This document shows, piece by piece, positions 35,952 through 43,242 of a stretch of 58,574 nucleotides of DNA (positions within the stretch are counted from its first letter, which is position 1; the number at the start of each line of letters is the position of its first letter). The notes under the pieces were generated by a model. That model was not told where the DNA came from. It saw only the letters and a list, made by a program, of their open reading frames with translations, and did no database searches. The translations under genes were made by a program, and so were the position numbers. The stretch is from positions 1-58,574 of the forward strand of contig CAZOKZ010000024.1 in NCBI GenBank assembly GCA_964580585.1. The letters run 5' to 3'. The DNA is from CAZOKZ01 sp964580585 (lineage in GTDB: Bacteria; Sumerlaeota; Sumerlaeia; SLMS01; JAHLLQ01).

Positions 35952-36650
35952 TTAAGCTTTCACGGCGGCGTTATTCATCGCGCTCAGAATCCCGATGCCG
36001 TCGGTGCCGCCGAGCAGCGCTTCGACCGCGCGTTCGGGATGCGGCATCATGCCGAGCACGTTGCCCGCTTTGTTCATGATCCCCGCAATGTTGCGCACCG
36101 AACCGTTGGGGTTCGTGGCGTCGCTCACGTTGCCTTCGGCGTCGCAGTAACGGAAAAGCACCTGATCCTGGACCGAATCCGCTTGGTCGGCGGGGATGAA
36201 ATAATTCCCGTAACCGTGCGCGATGGGCAGGCTGATGACGTCGCCTTGCTTGAGAAACCCGCGCGTAAACACGGTGTCGTTTTTTTCGACACGCAAATTC
36301 CAATCGAGGCAACGGAATCGCATCGACGTGTTCTTAATCAGCGCACCGGGCAGCAGTCCGCACTCGAGCAGAATCTGGAACCCGTTGCAGATGCCTAAAA
36401 TCAGCGTACCACGTTCGGCGTGCTGCTTGACCGAGGCCATGACGGGCGACATTGCGGCCAGCGCACCAGCGCGCATGTAATCGCCATAGGAAAATCCGCC
36501 GGGGATGATGATGCAGTCGATGTCGTCGGGCACGGGATCTTTGTGCCAGACCTCGATCACGTCGGCCTTGATCACGTCGCGCATTGCGTTGACGCAGTCC
36601 TTCTCGCAGTTCGATCCGGGGAAAACAATAACAGCCCAGCGAGCGCTCAC
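35952..36650 (-). CDS. purQ: phosphoribosylformylglycinamidine synthase glutaminase subunit
   Basis: A 232-residue class I glutamine amidotransferase that feeds ammonia to PurL. It shows FPGSNCEKDC at the start, the nucleophile in GICNGFQIL and MMPHPERAVE with the catalytic His-Glu. I chose GTG 36650, which overlaps the purS stop in a GTGA, with GGGAGG about 10 bases upstream; the longer frame to 36710 lies inside purS. GTGA couplings recur in this genome (2407, 52322). Confidence 0.96.
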   Translation of the reverse strand: MSARWAVIVFPGSNCEKDCVNAMRDVIKADVIEVWHKDPVPDDIDCIIIPGGFSYGDYMRAGALAAMSPVMASVKQHAERGTLILGICNGFQILLECGLLPGALIKNTSMRFRCLDWNLRVEKNDTVFTRGFLKQGDVISLPIAHGYGNYFIPADQADSVQDQVLFRYCDAEGNVSDATNPNGSVRNIAGIMNKAGNVLGMMPHPERAVEALLGGTDGIGILSAMNNAAVKA

Positions 36651-36895
36651 GATTGGACGACCTCCCACGTGTAATCTTCCAGCAGCGGATTGCTCAGCGT
36701 TTCGCCGCACAGGCGCTCGATTTCGTCGCGTGCCGCGTCGGCGTTCGGCGCGTCGATATCGAGATAGAACGATTTGCCCATGCGCACGGCATCGACAACA
36801 TCGTGGCCCGCCGAGCGAACCGCCTGACGGATGGCTTGACCCTGGACATCCAGAATGTCGGGGCGAAGGTGGACAAGGACATGAACTCGAAGCAT
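36647..36895 (-). CDS. purS: phosphoribosylformylglycinamidine synthase subunit PurS
   Basis: An 82-residue small subunit that bridges PurQ and PurL and opens the ammonia path. It is typical in size and content: VHVLVHLRPDILDVQGQAI at the start and KSFYLDI in the middle. It lies 39 bp after purC and overlaps purQ by 4 bp. Confidence 0.95.
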   Translation of the reverse strand: MLRVHVLVHLRPDILDVQGQAIRQAVRSAGHDVVDAVRMGKSFYLDIDAPNADAARDEIERLCGETLSNPLLEDYTWEVVQS

Positions 36896-36934
36896 GGTCG
36901 TCTTCCGTTTTTGAGATCGTAAAGTGGGTGGCGG

Positions 36935-37840
36935 TTATCCGCGACGCTGCAAAGCCTCGGCGAGTGGTTCGCCGGTGATCATTTCAAACGCGACTTCGTA
37001 GCGGCGGCTGATTTCCGCGATGACTTCCTGGGGAATTTTGGGCGGCGTGCCGTCGCCCATGAAGCCCTGGGCTTGCAGCCAGTCGCGCAGGTATTGCTTG
37101 TCGAGCGCGAGCGCTTCGCCTTCGCCGTCTTTGCATTCCACGCGGAATCGCGAGGAGTCAGGCGTAAAGGCTTCGTCGATCAGCAGCAATTCGCCTTCGG
37201 GTGTCATGCCGAATTCAAATTTAGTGTCGAGACACAACACGTCGCGTTCCTGCAACTCGGCATACACCGAGTTGTAAAGTGCAAGGCTGGTAGCCTGCAA
37301 GCGACGAGTGAGTTCTTCACCCGCTTGCCTGGCCATTTCCTCCACCGTGATGTTTTCATCGTGGCCAACTTCGGCTTTTGTCGAAGGCGTGAAAAGCGGT
37401 TCGGGCAACTTGTCGTAACGTTTCAAGCCCTTGGGCAATTTATAGCCGCACGCTCCGCCGGTGGCTTGGTATTCGCGCCACGCGCTGCCGTCCAAATGGC
37501 CGCGCACCACGCATTCGAATTTCACCGGATCGGTGCGGCGCACCAACGCCACGCGACCCCGCATTTCGGCCAGTTCACCGCTGCCCGGGGCAAAAATTCT
37601 GTCCGAGCGCGTCGTCACCAGATGATTCGGCAAAATACCGCGTGTGCGTTCGAACCAATGACCGCTCATCAGGTTCAACACCTCGGCCTTGTTCGGAATC
37701 GGCTCGGGAAACACCACATCGAACGCACTGATGCGCCGCGATGTCATCAACAGTAAATGCTTCGCATCTACCTCGTACACTTCGCGTACCTTGCCCGTGT
37801 ACAAATGATTCAATTCGGAGAGTGAAGAGATGAGATTCAT
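36935..37840 (-). CDS. purC: SAICAR synthetase
   Basis: A 301-residue ligase that adds aspartate to CAIR. It shows LYTGKVREVYEVDAKHLLLMTSRRISAFD (ATP loop and start), VRGHLDGSAWREY and LIDEAFTPDSSRF. It is first of the purC-S-Q-L-F-M array. The 255-bp gap upstream to guaA holds an inverted-repeat element, so the pur promoter is probably inside or just beside it; I cannot place it. Confidence 0.96.
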   Translation of the reverse strand: MNLISSLSELNHLYTGKVREVYEVDAKHLLLMTSRRISAFDVVFPEPIPNKAEVLNLMSGHWFERTRGILPNHLVTTRSDRIFAPGSGELAEMRGRVALVRRTDPVKFECVVRGHLDGSAWREYQATGGACGYKLPKGLKRYDKLPEPLFTPSTKAEVGHDENITVEEMARQAGEELTRRLQATSLALYNSVYAELQERDVLCLDTKFEFGMTPEGELLLIDEAFTPDSSRFRVECKDGEGEALALDKQYLRDWLQAQGFMGDGTPPKIPQEVIAEISRRYEVAFEMITGEPLAEALQRRG

Positions 37841-37892
37841 GGATAGAGAGGGCTCTTTTCTGGATTTTTTTCAACCACGGAGACACATTAGA

Positions 37893-38090
37893 AAGGATGA
37901 GGGATGAAGGATGAGACAAGATTATCCCTGGGAACGCCGATCTCCAGATCGGCAAAAATAATCCTTCGCCAATCAGGAGATTGGCGCTCACAGGAAAAGT
38001 AAAACTCGCTCATTATTATTTCTTTTACTCTTCAATATATCTTTCACTCGAAGCCAAATCGGTTTTGAACATCCTTCATCCTTCATCCTT
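37893..38090. repeat. 198-bp inverted-repeat element with (GGATGAA)n arms and two palindromes
   Basis: AAGGATGAGGGATGAAGGATG (37893-37913, given in parts: AAGGATGAG then GGATGAAGGATG) and the reverse complement of 38070-38090 match at 20 of 21 positions. The core has two REP-like palindromes: GCCGATCT/AGATCGGC (37936-37953) and CGCCAATC/GATTGGCG (37967-37986). It begins 5 bp past the guaA stop. A lone arm of the other type (AACCACGGAGACACA) lies just outside at about 37873-37887. Confidence 0.6.
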
Positions 38091-38095
38091 GAAAG

Positions 38096-39625
38096 TCACT
38101 CCCACTCGATGGTGCCGGGGGGTTTGGAAGAAATATCGTACACCACGCGGTTGATGCCGTCGATTTCGTTGACGATGCGGCGCGCGATGCGGTCAAGCAG
38201 TTCGTGCGGAAGACGCGCCCAGTCCGCCGTCATGCCATCAACGCTTTCCACCGCGCGAATCGCGCACACGTTGGCGTACGTGCGGCAATCGCCCATCACA
38301 CCCACGGCCTTTACCGGCAAGAGCACCGCGAAACCTTGCCATACGCGATCGTAAGACTCTTTGTCCTTGACGATTTCCTCGCGGAAAATCAGGTCCGCCG
38401 CCCGCAGCAGTTTCAATCGCTTCGGCGTCACTTCGCCCAGAATACGAATCGCGAGCCCCGGACCCGGGAACGGATAACGTTGCAGGATCGACTCGGGAAT
38501 TTCGAGCAACCGGCCTACTTCGCGCACTTCGTCCTTGAAGAGCTCCTTGAGCGGCTCGATCACGCGCCCCTGCTCGATCAGTTTCAGCACTTCCGGCACA
38601 CGGTTGTGGTGCGTTTTGATTTTGTCGGAAGGACCACGCACGCTGACCGATTCGATCACATCGGGATAAAGCGTCCCTTGCGCCAGCATATCGTTGCTGT
38701 GCACTTCGGCGAAAAACGTGCGAATGAATTCGCGGCCGATGATCTTGCGTTTTTTCTCTGGGTCGGTCACACCCTTCAACTTGCCGAGGAAATTTTTCCC
38801 CGCGCGTTTGATTTTCAAATTCAGTCCGAGCACTTTGCGCAACGAATGATCGACTTCCTCGACTTCGTTCGCGCGCAACACGCCGTTATCGACGAACACG
38901 TGCTCGCTACGACGACCGAGCGCCCGGTCGAGCAGCACCGCCATCACCGTGGAATCCACGCCGCCCGAAACGGCGCTGACCACGCGGCGGCCATGGCTCA
39001 TCTCGCGAATTTCTTCGCACGTTTGCTCGATCCAATCGCCCAGCGACCAATCGCGCGGCGCCTGGCAAATCTCGAACACAAAGTTTTCCAGATACCGTGT
39101 GCCGCATTCGGTGTGATGCACCTCGGGGTGGAACTGAAGTCCCCAGATACGGCGCTTGGCGTTACAGACAATCGCGTTGGGCGTCGCGGGCGAGGACGCA
39201 ATGCGCGTAAATCCCTCGGGCAACTTCGCCACATGGTCGCGGTGGCTCATCCAGACATGGTGGTTTTGAGGGACGCCAACGACGAGCGGGCTTTCCTTGA
39301 GCATTTCCACTTCGGCGCGGCCGTATTCGCCGCTGCCGCCTTGCTCGACCTTGCCGCCGAGCGCGTGCATCAACGCCTGGTGCCCGTAGCAAATGCCCAA
39401 AATGGGAACGTCGATCTTGTTGAGCAACGCCTTGCCAATACGCGGCGAACCTTTCTGGTAAAGCGACGCCGGGCCGCCCGAAAGGATAATGCCCATGGGG
39501 TTATTGCGCAAAATTTCAGAGGGTTTTTCGTGACAGGAAACGATGCGGCTGAACACGCCCATGCCGCGCACGCGCCGCGCAATCAATTGAGTGTACTGCG
39601 AACCGTAATCGACGATGGTGATCAT
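38096..39625 (-). CDS. guaA: GMP synthase (glutamine-hydrolysing)
   Basis: A 509-residue enzyme converting XMP to GMP. The glutaminase domain (1-190) has the nucleophile in GICYGHQ and the catalytic His-Glu in FHPEVHHTE. The ATP-pyrophosphatase P-loop is SGGVDSTV (about 220-227). The dimerisation domain ends in SSKPPGTIEWE. GGAG lies 5 bases before the ATG. It lies with the IMP-dehydrogenase-like gene, so the two last GMP steps are together. Confidence 0.97.
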   Translation of the reverse strand: MITIVDYGSQYTQLIARRVRGMGVFSRIVSCHEKPSEILRNNPMGIILSGGPASLYQKGSPRIGKALLNKIDVPILGICYGHQALMHALGGKVEQGGSGEYGRAEVEMLKESPLVVGVPQNHHVWMSHRDHVAKLPEGFTRIASSPATPNAIVCNAKRRIWGLQFHPEVHHTECGTRYLENFVFEICQAPRDWSLGDWIEQTCEEIREMSHGRRVVSAVSGGVDSTVMAVLLDRALGRRSEHVFVDNGVLRANEVEEVDHSLRKVLGLNLKIKRAGKNFLGKLKGVTDPEKKRKIIGREFIRTFFAEVHSNDMLAQGTLYPDVIESVSVRGPSDKIKTHHNRVPEVLKLIEQGRVIEPLKELFKDEVREVGRLLEIPESILQRYPFPGPGLAIRILGEVTPKRLKLLRAADLIFREEIVKDKESYDRVWQGFAVLLPVKAVGVMGDCRTYANVCAIRAVESVDGMTADWARLPHELLDRIARRIVNEIDGINRVVYDISSKPPGTIEWE

Positions 39626-39655
39626 GGGGACTCCGCTCAGTGTCTGGCGTGGGGG

Positions 39656-40387
39656 TTATTCTTCAAACCAACTCAATTCGGGCGCGAGTTCAGCCGCGCA
39701 ATACTCCAGGTGAAGCACCCGGCGGTGCGACACCGATTTCGCCGGAGAAGATGCGTGAACCATCAACGGCTTCATCAACACCGCTCCGCCGCGCGGGACA
39801 ACACACGTGTGCTGGGCGGACTTGTCAAGCGCCGCGATATCCTCGGCGCTCAACCGGCCATAACGGTGACTTCCCGGCAACACGCGCAAAGGGCCATTGT
39901 CATCGCCGCAGTCATCGAAATGCAGCCGGATGGTCACCATACGCTCCAAAATTTCGGCAGGAGGCTCCACATGCGGTACACCTTCCTTCACCGACCAGGG
40001 ACCGTAACCCGTCACCTCGCGTTTTTCTTTCACCGCGATGGCCACATCCTGATGCCACGGCACTTTCCAGTTCGCCCCGGCAACCTTGTCGAAAAATATT
40101 CCGCGCACGGGACGGGCCGAGCATCCGAGCAGTTCGCGCACCAACCGCGCGACGGCGCTATCCTGGGCAAAGCTACGAATCGTCGGGCTCTTTTCAAGCA
40201 GATTACGCGCCGCATGAGGACGTTCCGCATCAAGAGCATCGCGCTCTATCGCACTCAGCAAACCGTCGCAATCGTCCTCCCCCAGTAAGGAATAAAGGAC
40301 GGCATAACCGTTGGCCTGGAGAAAACTCTCCAAATTCGTTCCATCCATCGCGACCAGCGCGTCGGTTGAAGATTCAGCCAAAGCCAT
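39656..40387 (-). CDS. phytanoyl-CoA dioxygenase (PhyH) family protein
   Basis: A 243-residue Fe(II)/2-oxoglutarate-dependent oxygenase fold. The facial triad is HxD in VPWHQDVA (about 117-122) plus a distal His in MVHASSPA (about 210), with Arg in SHRRVLHLEY for 2-oxoglutarate. The family hydroxylates very diverse small molecules; the substrate is unknown. It sits between guaB3 and guaA on the same strand, 30 bp before guaA, which may be incidental or point to a purine-related substrate. Confidence 0.85.
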   Translation of the reverse strand: MALAESSTDALVAMDGTNLESFLQANGYAVLYSLLGEDDCDGLLSAIERDALDAERPHAARNLLEKSPTIRSFAQDSAVARLVRELLGCSARPVRGIFFDKVAGANWKVPWHQDVAIAVKEKREVTGYGPWSVKEGVPHVEPPAEILERMVTIRLHFDDCGDDNGPLRVLPGSHRYGRLSAEDIAALDKSAQHTCVVPRGGAVLMKPLMVHASSPAKSVSHRRVLHLEYCAAELAPELSWFEE

Positions 40388-40411
40388 GCCGTCCGAGTAT
40401 CCTTCGTCCGT

Positions 40412-41572
40412 TTAGCGGTTCATGCCGATGCGTTGCGTGCGCTGGTACAACTTGCCCTCTTGCTTGATGCTCGGGGCGATGATGATGTCGGCTTCCTGGA
40501 ACTCTTTGATGTTATGCGCGCCGATGCTGCCCATACAGGTCTTGATCGCGCCGACGATGTTCTGCGAGCCGTCGTCCTGGCGCGCCGGGCCGAAGAGGAT
40601 TTCTTCGAGCGTTCCCGTCGTCCCCACGTTGACGCGCGTTCCGCGCGGCAGGTTGTGGTGTGGCGTCGCCATGCCCCAGTGGAACCCGCGGCCCGGGGCT
40701 TCGATGGCTTTGGCAAAGGCCGAACCCACCACAACGGCGTCGGCGCCACAGGCAAACGCCTTGCAGATGTCGCCGCCCTTGGACATGCCGCCGTCGGTCA
40801 GGATCGGAATGTACTTGCCGGTTTTTTTGTAGTGATAATCGCGTGCCCACGCACAATCGGCGGTGGCGGTCACTTGCGGCACGCCAAGGCCAAGAACGCC
40901 GCGTGTCGTGCAGGCTTCGCCCGGACCGACGCCCACCATGATCGCCGCCGGTTCGCATTCCATCAACTCGATGCAAGCTTCGGTCGTCACCGTGTTGCCG
41001 ATGATGACCGGGGCTTTCATGTCTTTGCAGAATTTTTTGAAGTCCACCAGTTCCGACCGCGAGGATTCGTAACGAACCGTCGTCACCGTCGATTGAACGA
41101 CGAAAATGTCCACGCCCGCTTCCTGGGCGATCGCGCCGTAACGAGGCGCTTTGGGCGGAATGGCCGAAACGACGGCTTTGACGCCAGCGGCCTTGATTTC
41201 CTCGATGCGGCGGGCGATCAGCTCTTCGCGAATAGGCGCCTGGTACACTTTCTGAAGAATCGACGTAGCCGTTTCCGGCGTCGAAGCGGCGATTTCGTCC
41301 AACACGCCCTTCGGGTCTTCGTATCGCGTTTGCACACCTTCCAGGTTCAGGATGGCGAACCCGCCAGCCTTGCCCATTTCAATGGCGAACGGCACATCCA
41401 CCACACCGTCCATGGCCGCAGCCACCACCGGAATGTTGAACTTCAGACCGCCGACCTCCCACGAGGTATCCACGTCCTCGGGGTCGATGGTCAGCAGCCC
41501 CGGTGCCAGTGCAATTTCATCCAAACCGTAAGCGCGGCGCGCCTTGCGTCCTCTACCGATCCAAAAGCCCAT
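40412..41572 (-). CDS. guaB: GuaB3-type IMP dehydrogenase-related protein (no CBS domains)
   Basis: A 386-residue TIM-barrel oxidoreductase. The active-site Cys is in GPGEACTTRGVLG (about 220-230). It shows ILTDGGMSKGGDI and the phosphate-binding GADAVVVGSAFA. It lacks the CBS pair of canonical GuaB, and its features (GFWIGRGRKARRAYGLDEIALAPG) are those of the GuaB3 family. GuaB3 was long only called IMPDH-related; I recall that a cyanobacterial one has IMPDH activity. Next to guaA, IMP-to-XMP oxidation is the natural reading. AAGGAG lies 8 bases before the ATG. Confidence 0.85.
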   Translation of the reverse strand: MGFWIGRGRKARRAYGLDEIALAPGLLTIDPEDVDTSWEVGGLKFNIPVVAAAMDGVVDVPFAIEMGKAGGFAILNLEGVQTRYEDPKGVLDEIAASTPETATSILQKVYQAPIREELIARRIEEIKAAGVKAVVSAIPPKAPRYGAIAQEAGVDIFVVQSTVTTVRYESSRSELVDFKKFCKDMKAPVIIGNTVTTEACIELMECEPAAIMVGVGPGEACTTRGVLGLGVPQVTATADCAWARDYHYKKTGKYIPILTDGGMSKGGDICKAFACGADAVVVGSAFAKAIEAPGRGFHWGMATPHHNLPRGTRVNVGTTGTLEEILFGPARQDDGSQNIVGAIKTCMGSIGAHNIKEFQEADIIIAPSIKQEGKLYQRTQRIGMNR

Positions 41573-41626
41573 TGGGGAAGTCTCCTTTTATCGAAAATGG
41601 TGAATAGTTGACGAAAATCTGGGGGG

Positions 41627-41792
41627 TGCGGGAAAAAAAACCCGCAGGAAGTAAAGCAAAAGCGGCGGAACTCGATGGTTCCACCGCTAAATTGTTGTCT
41701 GCTTGCGGGGCACACTTCGCCGTGCGGGCGGGCGAAACGCCCAGGACGCGGGCCGTCGGCACTCGCCGCCGTACGCGAGCCGCGCCCGACGG
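41627..41792. other. structured non-coding segment upstream of guaB (candidate RNA)
   Basis: Within the 430-bp gap 41573-42002 at least five stem-loops stand in a row: TGCGGG/CCCGCA (41627-41646, A8 loop), AGCGG-GGAAC/GTTCC-CCGCT (41661-41688), GCAC/GTGC (41710-41725), GGGCG/CGCCC (41726-41742) and nested CCGTCGG/CCGACGG with CTCGC/GCGAG (41753-41792). It could be a guaB leader on the minus strand or an independent RNA. I matched no known riboswitch, 6S, SRP or tmRNA signature. The rest of the gap (41793-42002) shows nothing I can name. Confidence 0.35.
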
Positions 41793-42002
41793 GGAAAATA
41801 GAGATTTCAGAGTGGTGGAAAGCCTCGCGGTCAAAAGCGGATATGCCTCACGTGCCTTATGCGAGCGGTTCGGTGCCACAGCGGGCGGGTGATGTCAACT
41901 GCTTTGCATCCCCGAGAGCGAAGTGACTAGATATTGTCCCAAAGAGGCTGGCTTTACCCTTCTTTTCAGACGATGAAATAGCACACAGATGCCCCACTTT
42001 CT

Positions 42003-42425
42003 TCAGGAATTGGGCTCAATCGGGCGAGTTTCCACACTACCATCGGGGGCGGCATCGTAAATCCACAGTTCGGGCTTCACACAGGTCGAACCGGGACGGT
42101 CTTTTTCGACAAACGCCATGAAACGCTGCGACTCTCCCGCTTCATCGCGCCATTCGCGTCGCAGGTACACACCCTCCTGCGCATCGTCGGCCAAGGTGGC
42201 AAGATCGGCGGCGTTCAAAACGCACCGAATCGCAAACGGTTCGAGGCGAATCAGGCTTTCGCGGGCATCGTCATCGACTTCGAGCGCGTAAACAAACGCT
42301 CCGGCAGGACCTTCGGGGCCAAGCACCCGAGTGATTTTCTCCAGCTTTCTGGCCGAAATCAATGTTTCGACTTCTTTCAACGTGAGACGGAATCGAATGG
42401 AATGATCCTGGATACGAATTTTCAT
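42003..42425 (-). CDS. DUF7009-like hypothetical protein
   Basis: A 140-residue soluble protein beginning MKIRIQDHSIRFRLTLKEVETL, a start I associate with the DUF7009 family, found in many environmental bacteria without a known role. The rest is mixed alpha/beta with ALEVDDDARESLIRLEPF and a C-terminal KPELWIYD. It has no signal peptide or membrane segment. It stands alone, with weak SD sequence. Confidence 0.7.
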   Translation of the reverse strand: MKIRIQDHSIRFRLTLKEVETLISARKLEKITRVLGPEGPAGAFVYALEVDDDARESLIRLEPFAIRCVLNAADLATLADDAQEGVYLRREWRDEAGESQRFMAFVEKDRPGSTCVKPELWIYDAAPDGSVETRPIEPNS

Positions 42426-42538
42426 GGAGGGCGTCGTTCCTTAGTGGCGTCGAAGTGGAAATTTTTCCGATCATTGGCGAGGTGGTCAATCGGACACGCG
42501 ATAAACATTGATTTTATCTGCATCTTTTTGGGCGTAAA

Positions 42539-42569
42539 AATCGCCCCGATGTAGATGTTCGGGGCGATT
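42539..42569 (-). terminator. intrinsic terminator of the Rrf2 gene
   Basis: AATCGCCCCG (42539-42548) pairs with CGGGGCGATT (42560-42569). On the minus strand it lies just after the Rrf2 stop codon and is followed by TTTTTA. Confidence 0.85.
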
Positions 42570-42577
42570 GAATGGTC

Positions 42578-43045
42578 TCAGGTTTCTTCCAGAAAGCTCA
42601 TCCGGCAAACGTCAATGCCATCTGCCTCGCCGCTGTGGCGCGGGCAATTCATGATATCCGTCAGGGAGAAACTCCGCATGGCTTCGACGGTGGCATTCTG
42701 AACGGTCAATAAGGCCTGATGGTACCCACAAACGGGAACGCCAGGATTATTGCCGTCGTGATCCGCGCGGCAAAAGGCGTTTTCAGCCAGGTGCCCCTGG
42801 CAGGCTTCGACGATTTCCAGCAGTGTAATCTCGGCGGGTTCCTTGGCGAGTGACATGCCGCCTTGGGGTCCACGCTGAGAACGAAGCAAGCCCGCTTTGA
42901 CCAATTGGCTCATGGTTTTGCCCAGATAAGTGGGCGAACATCCCATTTTCTCCGCGATGATATGCGGCGGAATAGAACGGTCATGACCGTTCTGTGCCAG
43001 GTAGGTAAGGGCCTTGATGGCGATTTCGGTAGTTTTAGTAATCAT
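42578..43045 (-). CDS. Rrf2-family transcriptional regulator
   Basis: A 155-residue regulator. The winged helix (about 1-80) has AEKMGCSPTYLGKTMSQLVKAG and RGPQGGMSL, both typical of Rrf2. It carries several Cys downstream (FC at about 92, VCGYH at about 108, NCP at about 134, VCRM at about 147), suggesting an Fe-S cluster of the IscR/NsrR kind that senses redox, NO or cluster status. A dyad over its own promoter suggests autorepression. No Isc/Suf genes lie nearby, so the other targets are unknown. Confidence 0.9.
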   Translation of the reverse strand: MITKTTEIAIKALTYLAQNGHDRSIPPHIIAEKMGCSPTYLGKTMSQLVKAGLLRSQRGPQGGMSLAKEPAEITLLEIVEACQGHLAENAFCRADHDGNNPGVPVCGYHQALLTVQNATVEAMRSFSLTDIMNCPRHSGEADGIDVCRMSFLEET

Positions 43046-43051
43046 AGGCTC

Positions 43052-43099
43052 ATATCAGATAATTTAGATAAATGATATCCTGTATGAGGGCGCCGTCAA
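43052..43099 (-). promoter_or_regulatory. promoter and dyad operator of the Rrf2 gene
   Basis: On the minus strand TTGACG (43099-43094), a 16-bp spacer and TATCAT (43077-43072) form a sigma70-like promoter. A perfect outer dyad ATATCA...TGATAT (43052-43078) overlaps the -10 and start site, in the position of a repressor site. Confidence 0.55.
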
Positions 43100-43242
43100 C
43101 GACAATCCGCATCTTAAGTGCCTGAAATATCCGAAATTCGACCCAACATTTCCGTGGCCAGGGCAAGAAATGCAGGATTGTCGCTTGCGGTTGTCAGGGT
43201 GGGCTTTAACGATGCGTCCGAATTTTTCTCTCAGGAACCGTC

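Noticed and set aside
38204..40288. A 694-residue plus-strand frame
   Set aside because: Antisense of guaA and the PhyH gene, with no domain or start signal.
41608..41892. A 94-residue plus-strand frame upstream of guaB
   Set aside because: TTG start, no SD, basic low-quality composition, and it overlaps strong stem-loops.
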